Shown here: positions 17,563-25,556 of the stretch, one piece after another
How positions within the stretch are numbered: position 1 is the stretch's first letter
Layout of the letters: every line of letters begins with the position of its first letter
Assembly: GCF_025354435.1 (NCBI RefSeq)
Contig: NZ_JANXMU010000050.1
Span: 62,001 to 126,000 of the forward strand
From: Rhodoferax sp.
GTDB taxonomy: Bacteria > Pseudomonadota > Gammaproteobacteria > Burkholderiales > Burkholderiaceae_C
Direction: 5' to 3'
DNA: 64,000 nt
The notes under the pieces: generated by a model
The model's input: only the letters and a program-made list of their open reading frames with translations
Databases searched by the model: none
What the model was told of the DNA's origin: nothing
Made by a program: the position numbers and the translations under genes

Positions 17563-18220
17563 AAATAAAACGGTCGCCGTGGTGGACTACGGCATGGGCA
17601 ATCTGTTCTCGGTATCGCAAGCTGTGATGCACGTGGCGGCTGCCAGCGGCTACACCGTGGTGGTCACCTCCCGCCCCGAAGACGTGTTCGCCGCCGAGCG
17701 CGTGGTGCTGCCCGGCCAGGGTGCCATGCGCGACTGCATGCGCGAGTTGCACGATTCAGGCTTGAAAGAAGCCGTGCTGGATGCCGCCCGCAACAAGCCG
17801 CTGATGGGCGTGTGCGTGGGGATGCAGATGCTGCTGGACCACAGCGAAGAGCAGGACACGCCCGGCCTGGGCCTGATCCCCGGCACCGTACGCCGTTTCG
17901 ACCTGGCGGGCCGCCTGCAAGCCGACGGCAGCCGCTTCAAGGTGCCGCAAATGGGCTGGAACCAGGTGCGCCAGCAAGTCCATGGCGGCCAGCGCCACCC
18001 GGTGTGGGGCGAGGTGCCCGACAACAGCTACTTCTACTTCGTGCACAGTTTTTACGCCGATCCGTCGGATGCACGCCACAGCGCGGGCTTGACGGAGTAC
18101 GGCGCAGCGTTTAGCGCAGCCATTGCACGTGATAATATTTTTGCGACACAATTCCATCCAGAGAAGAGCGCTGAACATGGCCTGGCCCTGTACCGCAACT
18201 TCCTCCACTGGTCTCCTTAA
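17555..18220 (+). CDS. hisH: Imidazole glycerol phosphate synthase, glutaminase subunit
   Basis: A 221-residue class I glutamine amidotransferase that feeds ammonia to His[21 protein letters not shown] opens the domain, the nucleophile cysteine lies in [10 protein letters not shown] near residue 85, and the His/Glu pair is in [12 protein letters not shown] near 200. The best start is TTG at 17555, which places the family-typical [11 protein letters not shown] at residues 7-17. This codon sits inside repeat family A, and no ATG is available before the conserved text. The start is therefore weak and may have been created by repeat insertion. Confidence 0.92.
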   Translation: MIANKTVAVVDYGMGNLFSVSQAVMHVAAASGYTVVVTSRPEDVFAAERVVLPGQGAMRDCMRELHDSGLKEAVLDAARNKPLMGVCVGMQMLLDHSEEQDTPGLGLIPGTVRRFDLAGRLQADGSRFKVPQMGWNQVRQQVHGGQRHPVWGEVPDNSYFYFVHSFYADPSDARHSAGLTEYGAAFSAAIARDNIFATQFHPEKSAEHGLALYRNFLHWSP

Positions 18221-18250
18221 TTCTTTTACCAACCCGCTGTTAACGGCACC

Positions 18251-18994
18251 ATGCTTCTCATTCCTGCGATAGATCTGAAAGACGGCCACTGTGTACGCCT
18301 CAAACAAGGCGACATGGACCAATCCACCACCTTTGGCGAAGATCCCGCCGCCATGGCCCGTAGCTGGGTCGACAAGGGCGCACGGCGGCTGCATCTGGTG
18401 GACCTGAACGGCGCGTTTGCGGGCAAGCCCAAGAACGAAATGGCCATCCGTAAGATTCTCAAAGAGGTGGGCGGAGAGATCGACGTGCAACTCGGCGGCG
18501 GCATCCGCGACCTGGACACCATCGAGCGCTACCTCGACGCGGGCCTGCGCTACGTCATCATCGGCACCGCAGCGGTCAAAAACCCCGGCTTTTTGCAAGA
18601 TGCGTGCACCGCCTTTGGTGGCCACATCATCGTGGGCCTGGATGCCAGGGACGGTAAGGTCGCTACCGATGGGTGGAGCAAGCTTACCGGCCACGAGGTG
18701 GTCGATTTGGCCAAGAAGTTCCAGGACTACGGCGTGGAATCCTTCATCTACACCGACATTGGCCGCGACGGCATGCTGTCGGGCATCAACATCGAAGCCA
18801 CGGTACGCTTGGCCCAGGCCCTGCACACCCCTGTGATCGCCTCGGGCGGCCTGAGCAACATCACCGACATCGAGCGCCTGCTGGATGTGGAAGACGAAGG
18901 CATCGAAGGTGTAATCTGCGGCCGTGCCATCTACACCGGCGACCTCGATTTCACCTCGGCCCAGGAGCGCGCCGACAACTACGGCGATGTCTGA
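18251..18994 (+). CDS. hisA: Phosphoribosylformimino-5-aminoimidazole carboxamide ribotide isomerase
   Basis: A 247-residue TIM barrel that performs the Amadori isomerisation of ProFAR to PRFAR. It opens with [17 protein letters not shown], where the first catalytic aspartate is in the AIDLKDG motif. [10 protein letters not shown]-like [11 protein letters not shown] near residue 80 and [11 protein letters not shown] near 170 supply the phosphate site and the second catalytic aspartate. The stop overlaps a mutarotase start, which separates hisA from hisF, an unusual insertion in this operon. Confidence 0.95.
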   Translation: MLLIPAIDLKDGHCVRLKQGDMDQSTTFGEDPAAMARSWVDKGARRLHLVDLNGAFAGKPKNEMAIRKILKEVGGEIDVQLGGGIRDLDTIERYLDAGLRYVIIGTAAVKNPGFLQDACTAFGGHIIVGLDARDGKVATDGWSKLTGHEVVDLAKKFQDYGVESFIYTDIGRDGMLSGINIEATVRLAQALHTPVIASGGLSNITDIERLLDVEDEGIEGVICGRAIYTGDLDFTSAQERADNYGDV

Positions 18995-19817
18995 GTTGCA
19001 CGTCAGCCCCGAACTCTTCCAGAACCAACCCTGCCTGCGCTTGCACCACGCCTGTGGTGACACGGTGCTGGTCGCATTGCACGGCGCGCACATCCTGTCG
19101 TGGACCAGCGGCGGGGAAGAGCGCCTGTACCTCAGTCCCCAAGCTATTTTTGACGGCCATACCGCCCTGCGCGGTGGTGTGCCGCTGTGCTTTCCGCAGT
19201 TCAACATGCGCGGCAGTCTGCCCAAGCACGGCTTTGCCCGCACGTCCGCCTGGACCCCCGTACCCGCTGACGAGGGGCTGGAGTTGCAGTTGCGCACCAG
19301 CCCGGCCACGCTGGCCATATGGCCACACGCCTTTACCGCTACCTTGCGCGTCGAGATCGCGCCCGGTACGCTGCAAGTTTCCTTTACCGTAGACAACACC
19401 GGCCCCGAGCCGCTGGACTTTGCGCTGGCGCTGCACACCTATCTGCGCGTCCACGACCTGCCCACGCTGCAACTGCAAGGCCTGGCCGCCCAACCCTACT
19501 GGGACGATGTGGCCCAGACGAATCGGCTGGAGCCCGGTAGGGTAACGTTTGACGGCGAAGTCGACCGCGTCTACCAGGCCGCGCCCGAGCCGCTCACGCT
19601 GGTCGATGGTGAAGTGCAACTGCGCATCGTGCAAAGCGACACCCTGGCCGACACTGTGGTCTGGAACCCCGGTGCCACCAAATGCGCCGCCATGGCCGAC
19701 ATGCCCGACGCGGGTTACCAGCAGATGGTCTGCGTCGAGGCCGCGCAGGTCAACACGCCCATCACCCTGGCGGCAGGCGCGCAGTGGACCGGCTGGCAGC
19801 GCATCAGCGTACTTTAA
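18987..19817 (+). CDS. D-hexose-6-phosphate mutarotase (aldose 1-epimerase family)
   Basis: A 276-residue protein of the YeaD-type glucose-6-phosphate 1-epimerase group. [23 protein letters not shown] near residues 62-85 contains the substrate arginine/histidine cluster. The second histidine is in [10 protein letters not shown] near 155, and the catalytic glutamate in MVCVEAAQ near 250. The start at 18987 overlaps the hisA stop (eight bases); the upstream extension is a shadow of hisA. Its place between hisA and hisF is not explained by histidine synthesis, and it may simply share the promoter. Confidence 0.87.
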   Translation: MSELHVSPELFQNQPCLRLHHACGDTVLVALHGAHILSWTSGGEERLYLSPQAIFDGHTALRGGVPLCFPQFNMRGSLPKHGFARTSAWTPVPADEGLELQLRTSPATLAIWPHAFTATLRVEIAPGTLQVSFTVDNTGPEPLDFALALHTYLRVHDLPTLQLQGLAAQPYWDDVAQTNRLEPGRVTFDGEVDRVYQAAPEPLTLVDGEVQLRIVQSDTLADTVVWNPGATKCAAMADMPDAGYQQMVCVEAAQVNTPITLAAGAQWTGWQRISVL

Positions 19818-19833
19818 TTTCTTGGAAACCCCC

Positions 19834-20616
19834 ATGCTGGCCAAACGCATCATTCCCTGCCTGGACGTGACCGGCGGCCGGGTTGTCAAAGGCATCAACT
19901 TTGTCGAGCTGCGTGACGCAGGCGACCCGGTGGAAATTGCCGCCCGCTACAACGACCAGGGTGCGGACGAGCTGACCTTTCTGGACATCACCGCTACCAG
20001 CGATGGCCGCGACCTGATCTTGCACATCATCGAAGCCGTGGCCTCGCAGGTCTTCATCCCGTTGACCGTGGGTGGCGGCGTGCGCACTGTGGAAGACGTG
20101 CGGCGCTTGCTGAATTCGGGGGCCGACAAAGTCAGCTTCAACTCGGCTGCCATCAGCAACCCCGAAGTGATTGAGGCCGCGTCCGCCAAGTACGGCGCGC
20201 AGGCTATCGTGGTGGCCATTGATGCCAAACGCCGCAGTGCCGAAGATGCCGCCACCCGCGGCCCCGGCTGGGATGTGTACAGCCACGGTGGCCGCAAGAA
20301 TACCGGCCTCGATGCCGTGGTCTGGGCCACCGAGATGGCGCGGCGCGGCGCGGGTGAAATACTGCTGACCAGCATGGACCGCGACGGCACCAAGTCCGGT
20401 TTTGATCTGGCCCTGACCCGCGCCGTGGCCGATGCCATCAGCGTGCCGGTCATCGCCTCTGGTGGTGTCGGCAACCTCGACCACCTGGCCGACGGCGTGA
20501 GCCTGGGCGGTGCCGACGCAGTACTGGCCGCCAGCATCTTCCACTACGGCGAATACACCGTGGCCCAGGCCAAGGCGCGCATGGCCGAGCGCGGTATTCC
20601 GGTGCGTATTTCTTAA
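19834..20616 (+). CDS. hisF: Imidazole glycerol phosphate synthase, cyclase subunit
   Basis: A 260-residue TIM barrel that closes the imidazole ring using ammonia from His[24 protein letters not shown] opens the protein, with the catalytic aspartate in [27 protein letters not shown] and the second aspartate in [13 protein letters not shown] follow in the normal order. ATG 19834 gives the standard length; the longer frame upstream is a shadow. In most Burkholderiales hisI and hisE follow hisF; here a family A repeat and the nirB regulatory region follow instead. Confidence 0.95.
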   Translation: MLAKRIIPCLDVTGGRVVKGINFVELRDAGDPVEIAARYNDQGADELTFLDITATSDGRDLILHIIEAVASQVFIPLTVGGGVRTVEDVRRLLNSGADKVSFNSAAISNPEVIEAASAKYGAQAIVVAIDAKRRSAEDAATRGPGWDVYSHGGRKNTGLDAVVWATEMARRGAGEILLTSMDRDGTKSGFDLALTRAVADAISVPVIASGGVGNLDHLADGVSLGGADAVLAASIFHYGEYTVAQAKARMAERGIPVRIS

Positions 20617-20618
20617 GC

Positions 20619-20673
20619 CAAATAGGTCTCTAGCCCAGGTACTATTTGCGCAAGCAGCTATTTTTTAATAGCG
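20619..20673 (+). repeat. Interspersed repeat family A downstream of hisF
   Basis: AAATAGGTCTCTAGCCCAGGT, TTGCGCAAGCAGCTAT and the returning ATAGC form a family A copy three bases after the hisF stop. The terminal GCTAT/ATAGC hairpin with a T-rich loop could help end the his transcript. Confidence 0.75.
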
Positions 20674-20689
20674 TGGGCCATTCCGTCCC

Positions 20690-20730
20690 TGCGCCCCAAG
20701 TTGGGGACGCATAGCACCGCGATGATGCAG
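20690..20730. promoter_or_regulatory. NtrC-like enhancer dyads upstream of nirB
   Basis: A 22-base imperfect palindrome at 20690-20711 (half TGCGCCCCAA, other half TTGGGGACGCA) resembles the NtrC site pattern TGCACC...GGTGCA. A second, weaker GCACC...TGATGCA arrangement follows at 20714-20729. They lie roughly 100-140 bases before the predicted nirB transcription start, the usual enhancer distance for sigma54 promoters. The identification is by pattern and context only. Confidence 0.5.
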
Positions 20731-20801
20731 ATCGCCCCTGGATTCGCGCGCAAACCACGCATTTCAGTGCCTGTATTCCCGCCTTTCCACGCCCAAATGC
20801 C

Positions 20802-20817
20802 TGGCATGGATACTGCT
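20802..20817 (+). promoter_or_regulatory. Predicted sigma54 (-24/-12) promoter of nirBD-nasR
   Basis: TGGCATGGATACTGCT matches the sigma54 consensus (TGGCACG-N4-TTGCW) in all but two of its informative positions. The invariant GG (20803-20804) and GC (20815-20816) are separated by exactly ten bases. Transcription would begin near 20828, just before the two ANTAR hairpins and about 235 bases before nirB. Nitrogen-limitation control through NtrC is the known setting for assimilatory nitrite reductase operons. Confidence 0.7.
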
Positions 20818-20830
20818 TAATCCACTGTGT

Positions 20831-20883
20831 CCGCAGGTAAAGCTGCCTGCGGAGTGATAGACCCCTCCGCTAATGAAGGCGGA
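20831..20883 (+). promoter_or_regulatory. Tandem hexaloop hairpins: predicted ANTAR (NasR) target in the nirB leader
   Basis: Hairpin 1 (20831-20852) has eight pairs, CCGCAGGT with GCCTGCGG, around the loop AAAGCT. Hairpin 2 (20866-20883) has six pairs, TCCGCT with GGCGGA, around the loop AATGAA. Both loops have A at position 1 and G at position 4, the two bases ANTAR domains require, and both are closed by a U-G pair. The pair lies between the sigma54 promoter and nirB, and the ANTAR regulator gene is two genes downstream. No strong T-tract terminator was found after hairpin 2, so the attenuation step here is unclear. Confidence 0.72.
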
Positions 20884-21063
20884 ACCCCCCAGCGAGCTTT
20901 GGCCCCAGAACCTGTTCTTACGGCCCATCGCCAGGTAGTTCCAACCCACACCCGTGGTTTCGCGGAGGGTGCGTTGCATCGTATGTCCACGGCTTAGGCT
21001 GTGTCTGCGGTGCGGTGTACCTGTTTGCTGCGGCTTGCCCCGGGTAATTGCAGGATAAGCAAC

Positions 21064-23589
21064 ATGATGAAAATAGTTTTAGTGGGCCACGGCATGGTGG
21101 GCCACAAGTTCCTTGAAAGCCTGGCCGAGACCGGCATGACCTATGTCGAGGTCACGGTGCTCTGCGAAGAGCCCCGCCCCGCGTACGACCGCGTACACCT
21201 CTCCGAATTTTTCAGCGGCAAAACTGCCGACGACCTGTCCCTGGTCGAGCCCGGCTTTTTCGAGCGCACCGGCTTCAGCCTGCGCCTGGCCGCCCGCGCT
21301 GCCTCGGTAGACCGTATCGCCCACACCGTCACCACCCTGGACGGCGAAGTGCTGCCCTACGACAAGCTGGTGCTGGCCACCGGCTCCAACCCCTTTGTGC
21401 CGCCGGTGCCGGGGCGTGACCGCGAACACATCCACGTCTACCGCACCATCGAAGACCTGGAGGCCATGCAGGCCTCGGGTGCCAAGTCGAAAACCGGCGT
21501 GGTCGTGGGCGGCGGCCTGCTGGGTCTGGAGTGCGCCAAGGCCCTGCGCGACATGGGCCTGGAAGCCCACGTGGTCGAATTTGCCCCGCGGCTGATGACG
21601 GTGCAGGTGGACGAAGGCGGTGGCCGCGTGCTGCGCGCCAAGGTGGAAGAGCTGGGCCTGACCGTGCACACCGGCCGCAACACGCTGGAGATTACCGACG
21701 GTGCCCGCGCCCGCCACCGCATGGTGTTTGCCGACGGCACCCACCTGGAAACCGACATGATCGTGTTCTCGGCCGGTATCCGCCCGCGGGACGACCTAGC
21801 CCGCCAGTGCGTGCTGGCCATCGGCCCGCGCGGTGGTGTGGTGATCGACAGCGCCTGCCGCACCAGCGACCACAACGTCTACGCGATTGGCGAATGCGCC
21901 TCCTGGAACGAGCAGGTGTTTGGCCTGGTGGCCCCCGGCTACGAGATGGCCCGCGTGGTGGCCCGGCATATCGCGGGTGACAAAGATGCCGCCTTCGTCG
22001 GTGCCGACATGAGCACCAAGCTCAAGCTGATGGGTGTGGACGTGGCCAGCATTGGCGATGCCCATGGCCGCACGCCCAAGAGCCGCAGCTGCCAGTACGT
22101 GGACGAGCTGCGCCAGATCTACAAGAAGATCGTCATCAGCGAAGACGGCAAGCAACTGCTGGGCGCGGTGCTGATTGGCGATGCCACCGAGTACGGCACG
22201 CTGCTGCAAATGGCGCTGAACGGCATCACCCTGCCGGCCGACCCCGAGTTTTTGATCTTCCCGTCCAGCGACGGCAAGGCCAAGCCGGGCCTGGGCGTGG
22301 AGGCCCTGCCCGACGCGGCGCAAATCTGCTCCTGCAACAACGTCAGCAAGGGTGCCATCTGCGCGGCGGTGGGCGAGGGCGCTTGCACCATCGCCGAGAT
22401 GAAGGCCTGCACCAAGGCCGGTGCCACCTGCGGCGGCTGCGTGCCCCTGGTCACCCAGGTGATGAAGTTCGAGATGGGCCGTCTGGGCATGGCCGTTAAT
22501 AACAATATCTGCGAGCACTTTGCGTACTCCCGCCAAGAGATCTACCACCTGGTGCGCGTGGGCAACATCAAGAGCTTTGACGCGCTGATGGCCAAGCACG
22601 GCACCGGCCTGGGCTGCGACATCTGCAAGCCGGTGGCGGCCAGCGTGCTGGCATCCTGCTGGAACGAGTTTGTGCTCAAGAAAGACCTGGCAGGCCTACA
22701 GGACAGCAACGACTACTACCTGGGCAACATCCAGAAAGACGGCACCTACTCGGTGGTGCCGCGCATGTCGGGTGGCGAGGTCACGCCGGATGGCCTGATC
22801 GCCGTGGGCCAGGTGGCCAAGAAATACGGCCTGTACACCAAGATCACCGGCGGCCAGCGGGTCGATCTGTTCGGCGCACGCGTCGAGCAGTTGCCGCCCA
22901 TCTGGGAAGAACTCATCGATGCAGGCTTCGAGTCCGGCCACGCTTACGGCAAGTCGCTGCGCACGGTGAAGAGTTGCGTGGGCTCCACCTGGTGCCGCTA
23001 CGGCGTGGGCGACAGCGTGGGCCTGGCCGTAGAGCTGGAGCACCGCTACAAGGGCCTGCGCAGCCCGCACAAGATCAAGTTTGGCGTGTCCGGCTGCACC
23101 CGCGAATGCGCCGAAGCCCAGGGCAAGGACATTGGCATCATCGCCACCGAAAAAGGCTGGAACCTCTACATCTGCGGCAACGGCGGCATGAAGCCACGCC
23201 ACGCCGAGCTGTTTGGCTCCGATATGTCCAAAGAAGACATGGTGCGCATGATCGACCGCGTGCTGATGTTCTACGTGCGTACCGCCGACCGCCTGCAGCG
23301 CACCAGCACCTGGCGCGAAAACCTCGAAGGTGGCCTGGACTACCTGAAAGACGTACTGATCAAAGACAGCCTGGGCCTGTGCGCCGAGCTGGAAGCGCAG
23401 ATGCAGCACGTGGTGGACACCTACCAGTGCGAGTGGAAAACCGCTGTGACCGACCCCGAAACCCGCAAGCGTTTCCGCTCTTTCGTGAACAGCGACAAGC
23501 AGGACGAGCACGTGATCTTTGTGGAAGAGCGCGGCCAGATTCGCCCCGCCAGCGCAGAAGAGCGCGCCCAAGCTGTTGAAACTGCATAA
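21064..23589 (+). CDS. nirB: Assimilatory nitrite reductase [NAD(P)H], large subunit
   Basis: An 841-residue cytoplasmic siroheme enzyme that reduces nitrite to ammonium. An FAD/NAD(P)-binding region comes first (KIVLVGHGMVGHKF, later VVVGGGLLGLECAKALRDMG near residue 145). Next are BFD-like [2Fe-2S] cysteines (CSCNNVSKGAI near 420 and CGGCVPL near 459). The sulfite/nitrite reductase core has CVGSTWCRYGVGDS near 638 and CTRECAEAQGKD near 678, which ligate the 4Fe-4S/siroheme pair. ATG 21064 (or 21067) is used; the region upstream is a leader RNA. The start follows a sigma54 promoter and ANTAR hairpins. nirD follows 10 bases later. Confidence 0.95.
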   Translation: MMKIVLVGHGMVGHKFLESLAETGMTYVEVTVLCEEPRPAYDRVHLSEFFSGKTADDLSLVEPGFFERTGFSLRLAARAASVDRIAHTVTTLDGEVLPYDKLVLATGSNPFVPPVPGRDREHIHVYRTIEDLEAMQASGAKSKTGVVVGGGLLGLECAKALRDMGLEAHVVEFAPRLMTVQVDEGGGRVLRAKVEELGLTVHTGRNTLEITDGARARHRMVFADGTHLETDMIVFSAGIRPRDDLARQCVLAIGPRGGVVIDSACRTSDHNVYAIGECASWNEQVFGLVAPGYEMARVVARHIAGDKDAAFVGADMSTKLKLMGVDVASIGDAHGRTPKSRSCQYVDELRQIYKKIVISEDGKQLLGAVLIGDATEYGTLLQMALNGITLPADPEFLIFPSSDGKAKPGLGVEALPDAAQICSCNNVSKGAICAAVGEGACTIAEMKACTKAGATCGGCVPLVTQVMKFEMGRLGMAVNNNICEHFAYSRQEIYHLVRVGNIKSFDALMAKHGTGLGCDICKPVAASVLASCWNEFVLKKDLAGLQDSNDYYLGNIQKDGTYSVVPRMSGGEVTPDGLIAVGQVAKKYGLYTKITGGQRVDLFGARVEQLPPIWEELIDAGFESGHAYGKSLRTVKSCVGSTWCRYGVGDSVGLAVELEHRYKGLRSPHKIKFGVSGCTRECAEAQGKDIGIIATEKGWNLYICGNGGMKPRHAELFGSDMSKEDMVRMIDRVLMFYVRTADRLQRTSTWRENLEGGLDYLKDVLIKDSLGLCAELEAQMQHVVDTYQCEWKTAVTDPETRKRFRSFVNSDKQDEHVIFVEERGQIRPASAEERAQAVETA

Positions 23590-23599
23590 GGACACGGAC

Positions 23600-23935
23600 A
23601 TGACTACCACCCCAACCTGGACCGACATCTGCGCGGTCGATGACATCCTGCCCAGCACCGGCGTGTGCGCCCTGGTAGAAAACCGGCACGTGGCGGTGTT
23701 CCGCCTGGGGGCTGACCAGTTCTTCGCCATCGACAACGTGGACCCCAAATCCGGGGCCAGTGTCTTGTCGCGCGGCCTGATGGGCAACCTGGGCGATCGC
23801 ATCGTCGTTGCCTCGCCGCTGTACAAAAACCACTTCGACCTGCGCACCGGCGAATGTGTGGAAACGCCCGAGCAGTCGGTGCGCGCCCACGGCGTGCGTG
23901 TGGATGCAGGCCGCGTCAGCGTAGCCCTGGCCTAG
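23600..23935 (+). CDS. nirD: Nitrite reductase [NAD(P)H], small subunit
   Basis: A 111-residue Rieske-fold protein that partners NirB. The fold is recognisable (ENRHVAVFRLGADQFFAIDNVDP and VVASPLYKNHFDLRTGECVE), but the Cys-His ligands of true Rieske proteins are replaced (SPLYKN where CPLH would be). That is normal for NirD, which lacks a cluster. GGACACGGAC precedes the ATG at 23600; the longer frame overlaps the nirB end and lacks homology. Only five bases separate it from the nasR start. Confidence 0.93.
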   Translation: MTTTPTWTDICAVDDILPSTGVCALVENRHVAVFRLGADQFFAIDNVDPKSGASVLSRGLMGNLGDRIVVASPLYKNHFDLRTGECVETPEQSVRAHGVRVDAGRVSVALA

Positions 23936-23940
23936 AGCGT

Positions 23941-25239
23941 ATGCCGCTGGCCGCCGCCTTGTCGGTCTCTAGCCTGGTGCTGCGCGCTAAGCAGCTGGAG
24001 ATTGACGCGGTGCGCCAGCTGGCCAGCCGGGCCGAGCTGGTGGATGCTATTGGCCAGTTGATCCAGGGCCTGCAGCGCGAGCGCGGGGCCTCCAGCATCT
24101 ACCTCGCGTCCCAGGCGCAGCGCTTTGCCGATATGCGCCGCAAAATTGTGGGCGAGGTGGAGCCGCTGGAAGCCCAGTTGCGTGCCGTGTTTGCCGAGCA
24201 TCTGGAGCCCGCCCAGGGTGCCACCGCCAAAGCGCTGTCCTTGATGGCCTGGGCCCTGCTGGGCCTGGACGCGCTGGCGGCGCTGCGCAGCCAGATCGAG
24301 AGCCAGGCCATGGGGGCCCATGATGCCGTGGCCGCTTTTAGCCACTTGATCGCCGGGCTGGTCGAACTGGTGTTCCACGTGGCGGATGTGGCCGGGCTGC
24401 CCAGCGTCTCGCGCCTGCTGGTGGCCTTGCTGCACCTGGTGCAGGCCCAGGAAGAGGCGGGGCAGGAGCGGGCCGTGGGTGCGCTGATGTATGCATCGGG
24501 TCTGGGCAACGAGGCGCAGCAGCAGCGCGTGGTGCACCTGATCGACGCGCAGGAACGCAGCCTGCAGGTGTTTGCCGAGTTCGCTGAACCTGTATTGCGC
24601 AGCCGCTGGGAGCAGGAGCAACTGCTGCCGGGCATTGCGCAACTGGAGCGCCTGCGCCGCACGCTGTGCATTGCCAAGCCCGGCGCGGCGCTGGACAGCA
24701 AGCTCAGCGAGCCTTGGTTCGAGGTGTGCACCGAGCGCATCAACGCCCTGTGGCAGTTGCAGTTGGCACTGGTCAAAAGCCTGCGCGAGGACTGCGCGGC
24801 ACGCATTCTGGAGGCCCAGCAGGACCTGCAGGACTCCAAGGGCCTGCTGCGCCGCCTGCGCGACAACCCACCGCAGCGCACCCATGCGGTAGACCGGTTC
24901 TTTGACACCGGCACCCCACCCAGTGCCACACCCGAACTCGCGGGCAGCCCCGCCAGTGAATCCACCGCACTGCGCGACCTGCTGCAAACGCAGTCCGCCC
25001 GCATGGCCAGTATGGAAGCCGAGCTCGATGCCGCCCGCCGTGCCCTGCACGAGCGCAAGGTGATTGAACGCGCCAAGGGCGTGCTGATGGCCCGGCTGGG
25101 CATGAACGAGGAGGCGGCCTTTCGGGTGCTGCAAAAAACCTCGATGGACCAGAACCGCCGCCTGCTGGAAGTGGCCGAGGCCACTTTGTCGCTGCCGAAC
25201 CTGGCGTTTGTGCAGGCGGGCGGCAAGCTTCCGGGTTGA
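23941..25239 (+). CDS. nasR: Nitrate/nitrite-responsive antiterminator (NIT sensor + ANTAR RNA-binding domain)
   Basis: A 432-residue all-helical regulator. An N-terminal NIT sensor (about residues 35-280) has the family signature LIQGLQRERGASSIYL near 40-55, where nitrate or nitrite is sensed in Klebsiella NasR. The C-terminal ANTAR domain (about 365-425) begins after a helical linker and reads ERKVIERAKGVLMARLGMNEEAAFRVLQKTSMDQNRRL. ANTAR domains bind paired RNA hairpins with six-base loops and prevent terminator formation. Such hairpins are visible upstream of both nirB and nirC. Encoded as the third gene of the nirB operon, it should control its own synthesis. The symbol is by domain architecture and context. 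Confidence 0.88.
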   Translation: MPLAAALSVSSLVLRAKQLEIDAVRQLASRAELVDAIGQLIQGLQRERGASSIYLASQAQRFADMRRKIVGEVEPLEAQLRAVFAEHLEPAQGATAKALSLMAWALLGLDALAALRSQIESQAMGAHDAVAAFSHLIAGLVELVFHVADVAGLPSVSRLLVALLHLVQAQEEAGQERAVGALMYASGLGNEAQQQRVVHLIDAQERSLQVFAEFAEPVLRSRWEQEQLLPGIAQLERLRRTLCIAKPGAALDSKLSEPWFEVCTERINALWQLQLALVKSLREDCAARILEAQQDLQDSKGLLRRLRDNPPQRTHAVDRFFDTGTPPSATPELAGSPASESTALRDLLQTQSARMASMEAELDAARRALHERKVIERAKGVLMARLGMNEEAAFRVLQKTSMDQNRRLLEVAEATLSLPNLAFVQAGGKLPG

Positions 25240-25334
25240 ACCAGGCTGGTGCCTGGCGTGCACCGGGTTGAGGCCTGTTGGGCGTTTATGGGTGCCCGCA
25301 GATGCGTAAATGGCGGGAAATCAAAGGAATCCCG

Positions 25335-25350
25335 CGGTACGAAACTTGCG
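25335..25350 (+). promoter_or_regulatory. Predicted sigma54 (-24/-12) promoter of nirC
   Basis: CGGTACGAAACTTGCG has GG (25336-25337) and GC (25348-25349) exactly ten bases apart, with TTGC at -12 and ACG after the GG, giving a close consensus match. The start point would be near 25360, a few bases before the first ANTAR hairpin. A TGCACC half-site of NtrC type occurs at 25259-25264, about 95 bases upstream of it. Two sigma54-type promoters in matching places before nirB and nirC strengthen each other. Confidence 0.65.
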
Positions 25351-25366
25351 TAGTCAGCGCGTTGTT

Positions 25367-25451
25367 GGGCTAAAGGCGGCTCTAGAGCATTGTGTTTGCG
25401 GGTCTCTCGCAAACAGTTGAATCGTGCATCCAAGGATAACGGCGTCCCTGG
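25367..25451 (+). promoter_or_regulatory. Tandem hexaloop hairpins: predicted ANTAR (NasR) target in the nirC leader
   Basis: Hairpin 1 (25367-25382) pairs GGGCT with GGCTC around the loop AAAGGC. Hairpin 2 (25430-25451) pairs CCAAGGAT with GTCCCTGG, with one A-C mismatch, around the loop AACGGC. Both loops obey the A1/G4 rule and have the same closing U-G pair as the nirB leader hairpins. A third strong hairpin (25393-25415, stem TGTTTGCG/CGCAAACA) sits between them, an unusual spacer. Hairpin 2 shares bases 25439-25451 with the terminator stem, so only one of the two can form, which is the expected antitermination switch. Confidence 0.7.
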
Positions 25452-25493
25452 CTTCACCCTAAAACGGGTGCTGCCGCGGGTGCCGTTTTTTTT
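25439..25493 (+). terminator. Intrinsic terminator in the nirC leader (attenuator)
   Basis: A long imperfect stem runs from ACGGC at 25439 to GCCGT at 25486, with an inner CACCC/GGGTG hairpin, followed by eight consecutive T residues (25486-25493). It lies 64 bases before the nirC start and within the predicted transcript. Its ascending arm overlaps the second ANTAR hairpin. It would abort transcription unless NasR stabilises that hairpin. Confidence 0.78.
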
Positions 25494-25556
25494 GTGCGCC
25501 ACCCTAGGCACTCCGCCTGTGGGCGCTCTTCAGTTTCCCGTTTTTAAGGAAGTTAT

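Noticed and set aside
17756-19438. Minus-strand open frame of 560 codons across hisH, hisA and the mutarotase
   Set aside because: It spans three well-supported genes on the other strand, and its composition is that of an antisense shadow.
20764-20979. Small minus-strand open frame in the nirB leader
   Set aside because: It covers the sigma54 promoter and ANTAR hairpins, has no homology I recognise, and the RNA structures explain the sequence better.
23600-23935. NirD as a true Rieske ferredoxin with a missing cluster (defective gene)
   Set aside because: Loss of the Cys-His ligands is normal in the NirD subfamily, so this is not a defect.
25393-25415. This hairpin as the first ANTAR hairpin of nirC
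   Set aside because: Its loop is seven bases without the A1/G4 pattern; the weaker hairpin at 25367-25382 with loop AAAGGC fits the rule.
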